From Blumeriella jaapii (lineage: Eukaryota > Ascomycota > Leotiomycetes > Helotiales > Drepanopezizaceae): a DNA stretch of 64,000 bases. The DNA is taken from assembly GCA_009599575.1 (NCBI GenBank), contig VWND01000009.1, forward strand, positions 1,054,001 through 1,118,000. Reading direction: 5' to 3'. Position numbers and translations under genes: made by a program. The notes under the pieces were generated by a model. That model worked only from the letters and a program-made list of their open reading frames with translations, ran no database searches and had not been told where the DNA came from. Of the stretch, positions 11,252 to 22,959 are shown piece after piece (the first letter of the stretch is position 1; each line of letters begins with the position of its first letter).

Positions 11252-12246
11252 GAAGCTGCAAAGAATTTGGACCGACAGTTACACCTCGTTTAATCATTGA
11301 CTCCGTCCTTCCTTGGACGGGGGCGTAAGCTCTCGGCGGCTCTTCCGGAATCGACATTCGGCTCGCCAACTGCCCAAACCTGGTCGGATGTCAATTTCGG
11401 CAATTTTCAACAGCCACCGGGAGGTAATATATGTAGACAGACTGTATCCTATTCGTACAATTACATCATAATATGTCTGTCTTCTTTTAGAAGAAGAAGA
11501 TTAGTGAATTGCAAATCCCGCTACATAAGCTATAACTGCTTTGCTATAAAACTCGTTTCCCCCTACTTTTAGCAAACTCAGAGCACAGGAAGGTGGACCG
11601 GCCATTGTGTGATTCAAGTACGCTTTTCGGCGCTGTTCTCTTCCTCGTACAAAGAGCCTAAATCGACCATTTTTCAAGGGAGTTCTAAGAAGGTCACAGC
11701 AGCCTTCAACTAACCAAATTAGCGTAAAAGTCCCTTAGCTTCTCCTGTATTGTATCTCCCGACCTCAGTATCAATAGGAGTCTAAACAAACACCAGAATC
11801 CGTGAAAGCCTATGTTGAAACGTCTGGATACTCCACGAAGGCCCAGAAGTGGCTTAGCTATCCGCTTCAAACTAAGACGTTGAGACAACAGCTATAAAAG
11901 ATGGGAGTCCTAGATTAAGAAACCTCGTATACAAAAGGCTGCTCCACAACAGTGGAGATCTCCGTCAAATGATAAAGTACCTGACTAGAGGAGATACAAC
12001 ACCCTGGGTGTCAAGAAAAGAGAGTCTTGATGCAGAAGAAAGGGTCGAGAATGCAGCTAAGCGACTTGAAACATAATCACAACTTTGTATCAGGCAAATT
12101 GCAAAAATTTGTCGATGAAAACTCTATTCGAGCGGACTTCTATTTAACGGAGGGCGTAGTAGGATTCCAGCCCAGTCTATCTAACTCCTTCCCATTTCCC
12201 ACAATTTGTTGCACACTGCCGCTATACTTCCAGATAGAAAGAAAGC

Positions 12247-14240
12247 ATGGGATCCGTTCACTTGTTCTCCCTTAAAGATGAGCCAGTCGAGAATCAACGG
12301 CCTTTAAAGGTCCGTGTTATTGGGGCCGGCTACTCGGGGATATATCTGGGAATCCGGATACCGCAACGACTCCGGAATGTTGACCTACAAATTTACGAGA
12401 AGAATGAAGCTGTGGGGGGGACTTGGTGGGAAAATCGATATCCAGGTACCCGAGACAGGACTACTCTATGCCTGAAAAGACACTGACGAATTCGCATCTT
12501 AGGTTGCGCATGTGACATCCCTTCGCATAGCTACCAGTACTCTTTTGACCCGAACCCCAACTGGTCGGCGTTCTACGCGCCTGCAAAGGAGATCTGGACG
12601 TACTTGAGTGGCGTTGCGGAGAAGTTTGGAGTCAATAGATTTGTGAAGCTATCTCATAAGGTAGAGAGCTGTAAATGGGATGATAGGGTCAAGAAATGGT
12701 GAGCTTGTGCTTCAGAAAGTATTGTCGTGGAAAATGCTGATGGCATCTAGGAATATCAATGTGACTAACCTTACAACTGGAGAGAAAATCCAAGATGTCG
12801 CAGACGTCCTGATCTCGGCAAGAGGAGCTCTGAACGACATGGCTTGGCCGAAGATACCTGGATTTGAAAGCTTCAAAGGGGAGGTTATGCATTCTGCTGC
12901 TTGGAACCAGAGGTTGGTCTTCTTCATGCTTGAACGCCCAAGTCTTTGAGCTGATTCATAAAAGCTACGATTTCAAGAATAAAAAAGTAGGAGTGATAGG
13001 CGGCGGGTCAAGTTCCATCCAGATGGTGCCAGTCCTACAGAAAGTAGAAGGCGTCGAAATGAGCTGCTTCGTACGGAGTAGAACATGGATTTCCAATCAA
13101 TTTGGTGATGGTGCGTAGCTCGTCGAACTTGTGGACCCAATGGCTAAGTCTCACATAGAGTCAATGAGGAAGCTTGGATTGGATCCTCTAGATCTCAACA
13201 GCAAGTCTAGGGCGCCTATAGACTGAAATTACTCAAGCTGACCCGTACTAGTCCCTGCGGAACTGAGAGAAGAGCTTGCGAAGAATCCAGAGAAACTTCT
13301 TGAATTTCGCAAAGTCATTGAGTCGGATGGTAACACGATCCACGGCGTGACCTTTAAAGGGTCCGACATGCAGAACGGAGCTGTTGAGGCATTCCTGAAG
13401 ATGATGGCGACACGCCTTTCAAAGAAGCCTGAAATAATGAAAGTACTTGTTCCTTCCTTCGGGGTCGGATGTCGGCGACTTACTCCAGGACCCGGCTATC
13501 TCGAAGCTCTGGTAGAAGACAACGTCGAATTTGTCTCCGACAGAATCGGCTCTATCAGACCAGAAGGCATCGTTCTCGAGAACGGACGAACTATCGACGT
13601 CGATGTCCTGGTCTGCGCAACTGGATTCAACACCTCATTTCGACCTCCTTTCCCCATCGAAGGCAAGCATGGAATCACCCTGCAGAAGAGATTTCATCCA
13701 TACCCGGAAACGTATTTGACTATGTCTGTTGATGGGTTTCCAAACCTCTTCATGATGCTTGGACCTAACTCTGCGATTGGTTCCGGCTCGCTCACCATGA
13801 TGATCGAGAGTGAAGGCGACTACATCATCCAATGTCTACGGAAATTGCAGAGAGAAGACTACGTTTCAATGATGCCGAAGATAGCACGCGTGGCTGACTT
13901 CTCGGAATACTGTCAAGAGTACTTCAAAGACACTGTCTATATGGATGAGTGCAATTCCTGGTACCGTAGCGAGGGTGGCAAGGGAAATGCAGTGACTGGA
14001 TTATGGCCAGGCAGCACCCTGCATTGCCTAGAGACGCTGAGGAGTCCACGATGGGAGGATTTCGAATTCGAGAGTAAGGACGAGAATAGGCTGCGCTGGC
14101 TCGGAAACGGGTGGAGTGTAACTCAATTGCCTGGGGGTGGGGATCCGGCGTGGTATTTGGAGCCGAAATTGGTGAATGTGCCATTACCGGGAAAGCCGGA
14201 GGAGGATGAGAATTACAAGAAGCGTCCGTATTCATACTGA
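12247..14240 (+). CDS. Baeyer-Villiger-type flavin monooxygenase
   Basis: FAD- and NADPH-dependent oxygenase of the Baeyer-Villiger/FMO-like group, expected to insert oxygen next to a ketone; substrate unknown. I could assemble six exons with all phases consistent: 12247-12445, 12503-12698, 12751-12912, 12965-13110, 13159-13200 and 13252-14240, 577 residues. Seen: FAD Rossmann motif VIGAGYSG at residues 24-31; GGTWWENRYPG, the class signature after the first fold; BVMO fingerprint FKGEVMHSAAW at 173-183, followed by Asn where Pro or Asp is usual; NADP-binding GVIGGGSSS at about 195-203; and ATGFNTSF plus LGPNSAIGSGS in the C-terminal FAD part. Intron 5 appears to use a GC donor (GCAAGT) and the exon before it has only 42 nt. 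Such enzymes often serve secondary metabolism, but no cluster genes are visible beside it. It lies about 1.5 kb from the start of the RIP block. Confidence 0.88.
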
Positions 14241-14780
14241 GTGTAAGTTTACGATGGTTCTTACACATTCCCCTGGTTGTGTAACGACATAGTAGAACGG
14301 GAGCAATTCTGTTGCGGCCATGGGTCAGTGTTTTTAGCTAGTTTTCGGCTGTAGCCCTTGCATCTGACTACCCTTCGAGGTATAAGAGCAAGTCTACATC
14401 TCTACCTAGCACAGCTGAGGCTCTTCTTCCACTTTAAAACGATCTATCTTACTGTTTTGTTTGCTTGATTCTCTCTGAGGCTTTTCCTAGACCTCTATCC
14501 CCACCGATATATAGTCGTTTCTGTAGAGCGTTTGTGCCTACTTTTGCAACATGAGGCTTTTCAAATCACCTGCAGGAAAGCCCTTCAGCAAGGAAAAAAA
14601 TCTGACATGAAAATAGTGCTGCTTGTAGCGCGGTACACTTTTTCGTCAGTTATTGTATTTCTAGCTATCAGAACTGGAATCACGTCTTGTCAGATCGAAA
14701 TGCAACGAATATTATCCTCTGAGCCAGTTCAGAAAAGGCCTGGTGACCTAATTCAGAGCCGAGCTGTAGCAAAGCCTTGT
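14241..14780. other. convergent intergenic region
   Basis: The 3' ends of the monooxygenase (plus) and the small Cys/His-rich gene (minus) face each other across 540 bp. No gene or RNA was recognised. Confidence 0.5.
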
Positions 14781-15209
14781 TCATTCAGCTTCCTCCAGCA
14801 CAATGGGATCATACTCGCCATCATCAATTCCAGCTGAAGCAGCATGCTCCTCCCACATGATTTCTCGGAAGTTACCATCATCCATGTCTAGTCGCGCAGC
14901 CTGGGACATCTTATTCTCCCCCTCCTCTATCCAACCATCATTATTATTCCGATGCCTCGCAAGTTTCTCGCGTGCCTCTCTCAGCTTCTCTTTAATCTTT
15001 GACAATGTCTTCCTCGATCTTTGCTCTTTCTTGACGCAGACAGGGCAAGAAACCTCGAGTTTGAGGGAATGTAATGGGTGCGCCTTCAAGGTGTCGCAGG
15101 CGTTCACGAAGATGCCACGGAGGAAATCATTTTGCAAGTCGCAGGTGAGAAATAGGCGACCCCAGCCGCTGTGGCCACAATGATAGAGGTGTCTTTTATA
15201 GATACACAT
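14781..15209 (-). CDS. small Cys/His-rich hypothetical protein
   Basis: Single open frame of 142 residues; function not known. The N-terminus MCIYKRHLYHCGHSGWGR resembles the short CxxxxxxxxCGH starts of small fungal proteins thought to bind zinc. Further cysteines are at about 24, 38, 55 and 58 (SCPVCVKK), so two metal sites are possible (inference). Residues ~60-92 are a strongly basic, charged helix (RKTLSKIKEKLREAREKLAR) likely to form a coiled coil. The C-terminal 45 residues are acidic. It is the last gene before the AT-rich block and is convergent with the monooxygenase. No intron is needed. Could be dispensable or lineage-specific; moderate confidence that it is real because composition and codon use look like neighbouring genes. 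Confidence 0.6.
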   Translation of the reverse strand: MCIYKRHLYHCGHSGWGRLFLTCDLQNDFLRGIFVNACDTLKAHPLHSLKLEVSCPVCVKKEQRSRKTLSKIKEKLREAREKLARHRNNNDGWIEEGENKMSQAARLDMDDGNFREIMWEEHAASAGIDDGEYDPIVLEEAE

Positions 15210-15780
15210 GATGGATATAAGGTGAGAAGTCAGTAGTCCTTAGTCGGAAGTTGGAAGTCTGGAGTTTGTTTATAGACGGTGGAGAAAAGTTGCACCTAAC
15301 GAAAGTTTGTATTTTGAAGTCTTTCTTATGCTAATATATAAGAATATTCTGAAACTGTTTAATACATTCTATGAAGTGTTTGTATTGTCTCTATTGTTCG
15401 ATTGTATCGAGTTCCTTCGTTGACATCAGCCTTCGTGTTTCTTTGTCAGACCTTGAAACCTTTGATCTCGTAAGCATTTTACGAGACTCATCTGCGAGGA
15501 ACAAAGCGGAGGGACAAAGTATGACGAACCTCATATTTTCCCCTTAAGATACAGACAAAGACCCGAAAGAAAAGAAGCTCAGGGAGAATTATTCACACTG
15601 TAGAACCCCTGCCCCTGGGCTAAGCCAGAATGTAACGGAAGGCTGAAAAGCCGAAAGCCGAAACTGTCGCGGCTAGGGTCGGAGTAATAGTGGGCTGCCT
15701 TCCCACATTTATCCTGCGGGCACTCGGATAATGTGGGGGAAAGCAAATGTCTCACTGCATCCAAATGTCCTATTTCAAAT
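15210..15780. other. 5' flank of last gene and edge of gene space
   Basis: No gene supported. Composition is still mixed; from about 15,775 onward GC content drops abruptly and stays low to the end of the window. Confidence 0.55.
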
Positions 15781-16541
15781 CATTATTTTTTACGATCGCA
15801 TTTTATATTAAAAACATTACTAACGCCAAAATATTTAATTACGCTAGATTGAAATATAATAAAAACAAGCAGTTATTTTCAGATTTTGTATTAAAAATTT
15901 CAATTTAATTAATAAAAACTAATTTAAACAATTGTATTGTACGCATTTTCATTTTTTTCACTTTTTCGCTTTTAGAAAGCTTATATAGATCTGTTTAAAA
16001 TAAAAATATATTATATAATAATTCAGATTGACCTTTTTAATCGGTTATAAGCTATTCGATAATTATAAAAGCTTTATCAAGCTTGCATTTTATTCTATAT
16101 CAAGATTTTCGGCTAATAAAAATGCAATTTGTTATTTTTAATCCGATTTGTTTTGCTTTATAGCTTTATTGCTTTTACAATCTAAAATCCAAGGCTCGTA
16201 AGCAGCTTCTTTTATTTATTTTATACGCTTAAGCAAAAGCTTTTCTTAAAGCTAACGGTTTTATTTTTGCTTTTTGCCTTTTGCTTTTTGCTTTTCGAAT
16301 TTAAAATTTTTTTAAATCGCGAAACGAAATAAACGAGCTTTTTTATTAATTATTACATCGTAATCTTTTTTTGAGTTTCGAGATTTTTATAGCTTTTTGT
16401 TATATAAAAACGTTTTATATTATAATTAACTGAGCTTTTTGTAATTTTAGTAATATGATAGCTGCGTATTTTGATACAAAACAAGCTATATATCAAAAGT
16501 ATTTTAAACGTCGCGTATTATATATGTATCATAGTCGGGGG
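15781..16541. other. AT-rich RIP-mutated DNA, unidentified
   Basis: Has the RIP dinucleotide pattern (TpA-rich, CpA-poor) but matches none of the three element families resolved below. Contains a TTTTGC-type simple repeat near 16262-16300. It is the left part of the target into which copy A1 inserted; it continues beyond the A1 right end at 29371. Confidence 0.6.
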
Positions 16542-16804
16542 TGTGACGACTCATTCTTCTGCCTCTCGTGTCACCCCAGCAACTACGTATAGCTGCAAGC
16601 TCCCTGGTTTTCTGATGGGTCTCCCATCAACTGTGAAAATTATTCATGTATATAAGGCACTTCCCTTTTAGCACCTCTGCTTTCTGCAGTTGTTAATTTT
16701 AAATGAATATTTTATTACAAAACCAAAGGCTCGTTTTTTATATTATATAAACACGGCGATTAATTAATTAATTTCTCAATCTTTCGATTAATTAAATCGT
16801 TATA
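16542..16804 (+). repeat. 5' LTR of A1
   Basis: Direct repeat of 29108-29370 and inverted repeat of 22691-22959 and 28837-29105. Starts TGTGACGACTC, ends ATCGTTATA (mutated ATCGTCACA). Its left ~180 bp is nearly unmutated, while the right part is fully RIP-converted. A TATATAAGG element lies near 16650. Confidence 0.92.
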
Positions 16805-17399
16805 TTATTAACAACTTTTTTTCTACGCTAACGACGACGTAAATTATTTTTCCTTTCGAATTTTTTACGAATTACATCAAAATGATCGACCGGTCGTAAA
16901 AAAGCTTATTTCCGTATTCCGCGAAAAATGGCTTTTGTTTAACGATCCTTTTTTTAGCAAAGCTTTTCAGCTTCTATTACTACATTTCAATTTTCTTTTT
17001 TTTAATCAGCGAAAAAACAGCCTCCCCTAAAAGCTTTTTTTTCTAAAAAACAATTCTTTTTCCGAGGAAAGAAAAACAAAGAAAAAAACAAAGCGCTAAT
17101 CATTTCGCCTGCCATTTTTTTTTTGCAGCTTAGCGCTAAAAGCGTTTAGTTGAGATTTTTGCAAAATCAATTAAAAAAAGCGCAAAAGCGTAAACGACAA
17201 TTTCTGAAGATTATACGATTACGACAAACTTTTTAATCAGAGCGTTTAATAAAATTTATCGAACGTGCTTTTGCTAGTCGCGAATCTGCTGCTTCTTTTT
17301 TTCGCAACGTTTTATTTCAATTAACAAACGTTGCAAACTAACCTCCACGCTTTTCGCGAACTTTTTTTGGATTTTCCTTTAACGGCCAAAACCCTAGCG

Positions 17400-18290
17400 C
17401 ATTTTTTGAACGTTATAATTCCTATTTATCTGCTAACTTTCGATTAGCTCGTATAAAGCGCGTTCCGAACTTTGAATTTAAGCTAAATAATAATAAAAAT
17501 TACAAAGTACGTTATTAAAAAACTAAAGTTTTCGATAATTTCGAATTTTATTACGATTATTTCGCTAGCGATCGATTCCGTAAAAATTATATATTCGATT
17601 AAACCGAAAGCGTAGTAAAAAAGTTTTTTACTCCGCGTATTTTAAACCGTTCCGATTTTATATCTTTCGAAAAATTAATCAAAAAGGTCGCCGATTTTTT
17701 AGCCGACCTTTTAAACGTTTAAAAAGCCGAAAACGAATTTAAAATGCTCGCAATAAATACGTACGACGATTTTTAGCGATTTTATTTACGATTTTTTATT
17801 TTCGCAGCGAACGTTTAAATACGAATTGATAAACAGCTTCGAAACGCTTTCCGCGATAAAATACTAAAACGTTTACGAAAAAAGCTGCATTTGAAATAAG
17901 CGCGTACAACGACTTTTAAAAATTGGCTTACCGCCGTTCGTTAAAAAAAATAAGATTAATTGGCTGAACGAATTTTATACGCGAGCCGCTTTTTAATCAA
18001 ATTTATTATTTATTAAAATGGTAGGTTTTTAATCAAAGCGTATTACGAATTAAATCGTACGTACGAAAATCGTTTAAATGCTTTACAAGCTTTTTTTTAG
18101 CCCTCTGTTTTTTCTTTTTTTTTACGCTAAAACGCTTTTTTTAGCGTTTTTTTTTTTCGATCGGATCAACGATAATGTTCGTTTTTTATTTTATATCAGA
18201 AAATTTAGAAAAGCCAATTTATACGATTTTTTACGGGCCGATCTTCGGTTTTATTTAAAAGCTTTTTCAAGCTGATAAATATAAACGAAA
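17400..18290 (+). pseudogene. A1 gag remnant
   Basis: Region between the 5' LTR and protease in the position of a capsid gene. Translation in shifting frames gives a Phe/Asp/Arg-rich pattern (for example DFLADLLNV-like around 17690) consistent with a Ty3/Gypsy capsid, but no zinc knuckle could be read. Assignment rests on position and on the same sequence in A2. Confidence 0.5.
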
Positions 18291-18439
18291 TCGAACCGGC
18301 CGAAGATTCGTTTTTTAATAATAATAATAAAAACGAAAACCTTTTTCCAAACGACTTTTAACGCATATAAAGAAATTGAAAGCTTACCCGCTAATCGAAA
18401 AAACGCTCAGGCTTAAGCAAAACCTTTTTTTTAAACGTA

Positions 18440-18770
18440 TTGCGCGATATGCGTTATTTTAACGTTCGAAAGCTTTTTAATAACGATTTATTAATAATCT
18501 TCGTTATATTTATTAAAAATAGCTTTTCGTATAAAATAAAAGCGTTCGCCGATTCTGGAGCGAACGGTTATGCGTTAATCGATTCGGCGCTGATTAAGTT
18601 TTTTTTTTTTTTTTTAAAACTTTTGATTTAATTTTTTCCGGCTTTTTTTTTTGTAAAAAAGTATAATAAAGCTCGTGGCTATTTAATTATACATTTTACG
18701 CTTTTTAATTTTATTATTAACAATCGAATACAATCGTTTACTTTTTTTTTAATTATTAATTTTGGAAATT
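18440..18770 (+). pseudogene. A1 aspartic protease remnant
   Basis: A 63-residue open stretch contains KAFADSGANGYALIDSALIK. The DSGA catalytic triad motif of retroviral-type proteases is intact here; the frame breaks soon after. In copy A2 the same motif reads DFKA because of RIP. Confidence 0.8.
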
Positions 18771-19014
18771 ATAATATAATTCTAAAAAAAGCTTGGTTGG
18801 CCGAATATTAAATTTTATTAAATTGTAATAAACGCAAGCTTTATTAGCCGAAGTCTTACCTTTTCACAGCCTTTTACGTTCGTTGTATTAAAGTTTTTTA
18901 TTTGTATTTCCGAAAAATTTAATTTCGCTATTAAAACGACGCTGTAAAACGTAACAAAAACTTTAATTAATTATAACAGACTTACGACGCTGTGCGAAAC
19001 GCGAAAAAGTCGAA

Positions 19015-19059
19015 TTTTATTCGCGGTGCTAATTTCGATAGCGACGCTAATAAAATAAT
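19015..19059. repeat. hairpin motif TTTATTCGCGGTGC...GCGACG (A1)
   Basis: One of about eleven copies in the window of a short motif starting TTTATTCGCGGTGC and ending GCGACG(C)GAATAA. Here it lies between protease and reverse transcriptase of A1. The same site in A2 is at about 26588-26632. Confidence 0.7.
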
Positions 19060-19370
19060 ATAAAAAAAAATTACATTACTTTCTTAAGCTGCCGATTTTT
19101 TTTTTTATTTTTTTTTTTTTTTTTTTTTTTTTTTCGTCAAAACAGCTTTTTCGTTTTACGAAAAACAATTGTACTAAAAACCGAAGGAAAGCTTTCGCCG
19201 CGATGGCCTTTCAGTTTAATTTAATGGGTAATTTAAACAAGCAATCCTTTCCTGAATTTTTCAAACGACCAGTTCGAAAACGAATCCTTTAATCTATTGC
19301 TTACCCAATCTCTATCTGCCAAATTATTGCATACGCTTTCAAGCTAATTTTCAAAAAAAAAGCAGTTAAA

Positions 19371-20330
19371 ATGTTTTTAACTTTTTTATACGAAATCGAT
19401 AAAATACTAAACGACCTTACGTATAATACTTTTTTCAAAACCCAATTTCATAATTTTTTCGAACGTTTCAAAACGAACGAAATATCGATTTCGACCTTTT
19501 CAATCAGCTTAGCAAAGCTAATTTCGAATAAATCTTTTTTTAAATTTTTTTCTTCGAAATATAAAAACCTCGAACACGTGTTTTTTAAAGCCGCTAGTAA
19601 CGAGCTAGCTTTTTACCGGTTTTACGACTATAAAATCGAATTTATTATAAATAAAAAAAAGCTGAAATATATTTTTTTGTATAAGATATCGATTTTAAAG
19701 CTCGAAATTATTAAGATTTATTTGCAAAATAATTTTAACAAAAGTTTTATCGAACCTTTTACCGCTTTTTTCGCTGCTTTAATACTTTTCGCTAAAAAAC
19801 CCGACGGTTTATTACGTTTTTATATCGATTATCGAATTTTTAATAATATTATTCGTAAAAATCGCTACTTTTTTCTTTTTATCGATAAAACTTTTATTCG
19901 TTTTTCGAAAGCGCGAATTTTTACGAAGCTCGATATTCGTTAAGCTTTTCACAAAATTCGAATGGATTCCGTTAATAAAAAACTAACGACGTTTCGTACG
20001 CGTTACAGCGCTTATAAATATAAAATGCTATTTTTTAGCTTTATTAATAGATTCGCAATTTACCAACGTTATATAAACGACGTTTTTTTCGATTATTTAA
20101 ACGATTTTTGCATTGTATATTTGAATAATATTTTTATTTATTCGTTCGATCTTTTAAAACACGCTATATACGTTCGCAAAATGCTTTAAAAGCTCGCTGA
20201 CGCTGAATTACAGGCCGATATTCGAAAGTCTGAATTTAACGTTATTCGGACCCGTTACCTAGGCTTTATTATTTTTATTAAAAGTTTAAAAATAAACCTA
20301 GAAAAGGTTTTCGTGGTCGTTCACTAAAAG
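19371..20330 (+). pseudogene. A1 reverse transcriptase remnant
   Basis: Clear Ty3/Gypsy reverse transcriptase, in two open stretches (19371-19943 and 19962-20189). Seen in order: FAKKPDGLLRFYIDYRIFN, FTKLDIR, FRTRYSAYKYKMLFF, and the catalytic box, which reads YLNN where active enzymes have Y-x-D-D. The change of both Asp codons to AAT is a G-to-A transition after T, exactly what RIP produces. The enzyme cannot be active. Confidence 0.92.
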
Positions 20331-20539
20331 CCTTCTATTATTGTAAAAAATATACAAAGCTTTTTTAATTTTTGTAATTTTTACCGACGTTTTATTCGAA
20401 ACTACGGTATAATTATAAAGCTTTTGGTTTATTTAACTAAAGCTAACGTTTTTTACAATTTTACTTTTAAATATTAAAAAAATTTCGACTTTTTTATATT
20501 AGCTTTTATTATTGCACCAGTTTTATAATATTATAGGCA

Positions 20540-20950
20540 AAACCTTTTTTATATATTAAAAACTAACGCTTCCGACGGCGTAATAGCTTTTGTGCTTTTT
20601 CAATTCTATAATAACGATTGGCTTCCAATCGCTTATTTTAGCAAAATTATAACTTTCGCAAAGCTAAACTACGTCGTATACGATAAAAAAATATTCGTAA
20701 TCGTAAGATTTCTAAGCAACTTTCGTGCTAAATTAATTAGCTTAGTTTATCAAATCAAAAGTATTATTAATTATAAAACCTTAAAGTATTTTATAACTTT
20801 TAAACTTTTGAACGTTCGATAAGCACGCTGGGCCGAACTTTTCGCCGATTACAACTTTTTTATTACGTATAAATCAAATAAATATAATTTTTTGGCTAAC
20901 GCATTAATACGTCGTACGAACGAATTCGATCGCTAAAACTTTTTAAACGC
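20540..20950 (+). pseudogene. A1 RNase H remnant
   Basis: Open stretch 20592-20822 shows WLPIAYFSKIITFAKLNY, YDKKIFVIV and LKYFITFKLLNVR, the usual order of the Ty3/Gypsy RNase H domain. It is followed by an ARWAELFADYN-like continuation in another frame. Confidence 0.85.
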
Positions 20951-21059
20951 ATTTAGCGCCTGCAAACTCTTTTTCGAGCAAATTAAATTAATTACCGCCT
21001 TTTAACTAAAAATCTCCGACCTTCCACGGCTTTCGAAACAGTTGTTTTTATTATTAAAA

Positions 21060-22600
21060 TAGCTAATTTTTTTTTCGTACTTCGTATCGTTGATTAAATT
21101 TTCTACGCTAATCGCATAGCTAGCAGCTTAATGGCCTTTCGAAAAAAAGCTATACGAGACGTTATAAAAAAAAACGACGATAATAATATTTTGTATATAT
21201 TTAAACGCGATCTGCTGTTATATTACGGTCGCTTGATAATATTAAACGTCGATTATTTTCGTTTGGCTTTTGTATAAAAAATGCACGACCAGATTTCTAT
21301 CGCTTATTTTAACGTTCGTAAAATTATGTAATTGCTTTCGAATTAATATTATTAGCGAAATATAATAACTTTCGTAAAATAATATTATCGCAATTGCTAC
21401 GTTTATCGAAAGAGTTTTGTTTTAAAAAATAAGCGCTCCGGCTTTTTTTAGTTTTTTTCTGTTTTTAACCATTTTTAAAAGTACGTTATAATAGACTTTT
21501 GCAATTTTAATAAAAACAAATACGGTTACGATAACGTATTCGTAATAATAAATCGCTTTTTTAAACAGGCTATTTCGATTTTTTATTATAAAAATATCGA
21601 CGCTCGAAGTTTTGCTAAATTGTATATATTTTACGTATATAAATATTTCGGCCTTTTAAAAAGTATTATTAGCGATCGTGGCCTTTAGTATTAGTTTACT
21701 TTCTGGTCTGAATTAAATAAAATACTCGGTACGCAACTAAAGCTTTCGACAGCCGCTTATTTTAAAACCGACGGTCAGACCGAAATTTACAACTAATATT
21801 TGCAAAAACGCTTTCGATTTTTCGTGAATTTTTATTAAAACGATTGGAGCGAATTTTTTTTAATAATAGATTTCGCCCAAATAATTTTTTTTTACGAAAA
21901 TCTAAATGGCTTTTCATTTTTTAAAATTGTATACGATTATATTTCTTATATTAATTGAAATTGAAAGCTCGATACTTCCTTTTTTTTTAACTTTTTATAT
22001 AAGCTAAACGCAAACGAAGCTCGTGCGTACGCTCGCCGTTATTACAACGCCTGAAACCTCGCCAAATCGCATTTTTAATAAGCCTACGATAAAATAAAAA
22101 AAAATGCGAATAAATTTCGCCGCGCGATCGATTTTAACGTTGGCGATTACGTATAATTCGATATGCGTTTATTTCCGACCTTCCGGCCTTTTCGTAAGCT
22201 CGATAATTTTACAAACGGCCTTTTTAAAATTATAATCAAAATTTTCGATAACGCTTTTAAGCTAAACTTTTTTAATATTATAAACGTACACCTAGTTTTT
22301 TACGCTAATCGATTGCGTAAAGCAGCTGACGACGCGCTTTCAGATCAAGTTAATTCAACTTTTAAGCTTATTAATATAATTAATAAGCTTAAATACGAAA
22401 TCGAAAAATTAATCGCTTATCGAATACAACGGAAAACCTTTTAATACAAAGCTTTTTAAATAAGCTTAAATAAAAATCTTACGTAATATTCAGCGTTTGA
22501 TTTTATATATGCTTTTTTAAAAGTGCGCGACTTTTATTTAGCGTATAAAAAGTTTTCCGGTTTTTTTGCAAAACTTATAAACTGGCTAAAAGCGTATTCC
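21060..22600 (+). pseudogene. A1 integrase and chromodomain remnant
   Basis: Stop-riddled integrase core followed by an open stretch (22163-22444) with the integrase C-terminal pattern MRLFPTFRPFRKLDNFTNGL, IINVHLVFYA and LRKAADDALSDQ. Immediately after, the frame continues through three stops with a chromodomain-like pattern (YEIEKLIAYR, then YSAFDF and KVRDFYLAY). This identifies family A as a chromovirus. Confidence 0.8.
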
Positions 22601-22690
22601 GAAGATTTGGATTCGTACGATTATTTAAATAGCGACGTACTAATAGATAAAAGCTCGAAGACGCGCTTTTTTCGGACGGAAGGATAATAT

Positions 22691-22959
22691 TATGACGATC
22701 TAATCAGTCGAAGGGCTGGGAGATCAGTCAATTGGTCGCCGTGTTTATATAATATGAAAAACGAGCCTTTGGTTTTGTAACAAAAATATTTATTTAAAAT
22801 TAATAATTGCAGAAGGCAGAAGTTGCTAAAAAAAGAAAGTTTTATATATATAAATAATTTTTACAATTGATGGAAAGATTTATTAAGAGATCAAAAAGCT
22901 TGCAGCTATACGTAATTGCTGGGATGATACGAGAGGTGGCAACAGAATGAATCGTTATA
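22691..22959 (-). repeat. 3' LTR of A2
   Basis: Starts TATGACGATC, ends GAATCGTTATA; reverse complement of the A1 LTRs and direct repeat of 28837-29105. Separates the two inverted internal regions. Confidence 0.92.

Larger units (their letters stand above)
9702..12246. other. gene-poor intergenic gap of 2.5 kb
   Basis: No gene is supported. It holds a 7-bp repeat (CACTTAC) at about 10403-10438 and five AGCT units at 11232-11251. A stretch at about 11600-12050 has a coding-like base composition but no readable domain. Base composition is that of normal gene space, not of the RIP block. It could hold a decayed gene or transposon remnant that I cannot identify. Confidence 0.55.

Noticed and set aside
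11706..11888. Short minus-strand open frame in the 2.5-kb gap
   Set aside because: 60 codons, no similarity I can recognise, no splice signals linking it to more sequence.
22691..22959. Reading A1 and A2 as terminal-inverted-repeat DNA transposons or as a recombinant sharing one LTR
   Set aside because: TSDs GGGGG and AATAT, and the matching LTR lengths, show two LTR elements with simple nesting.
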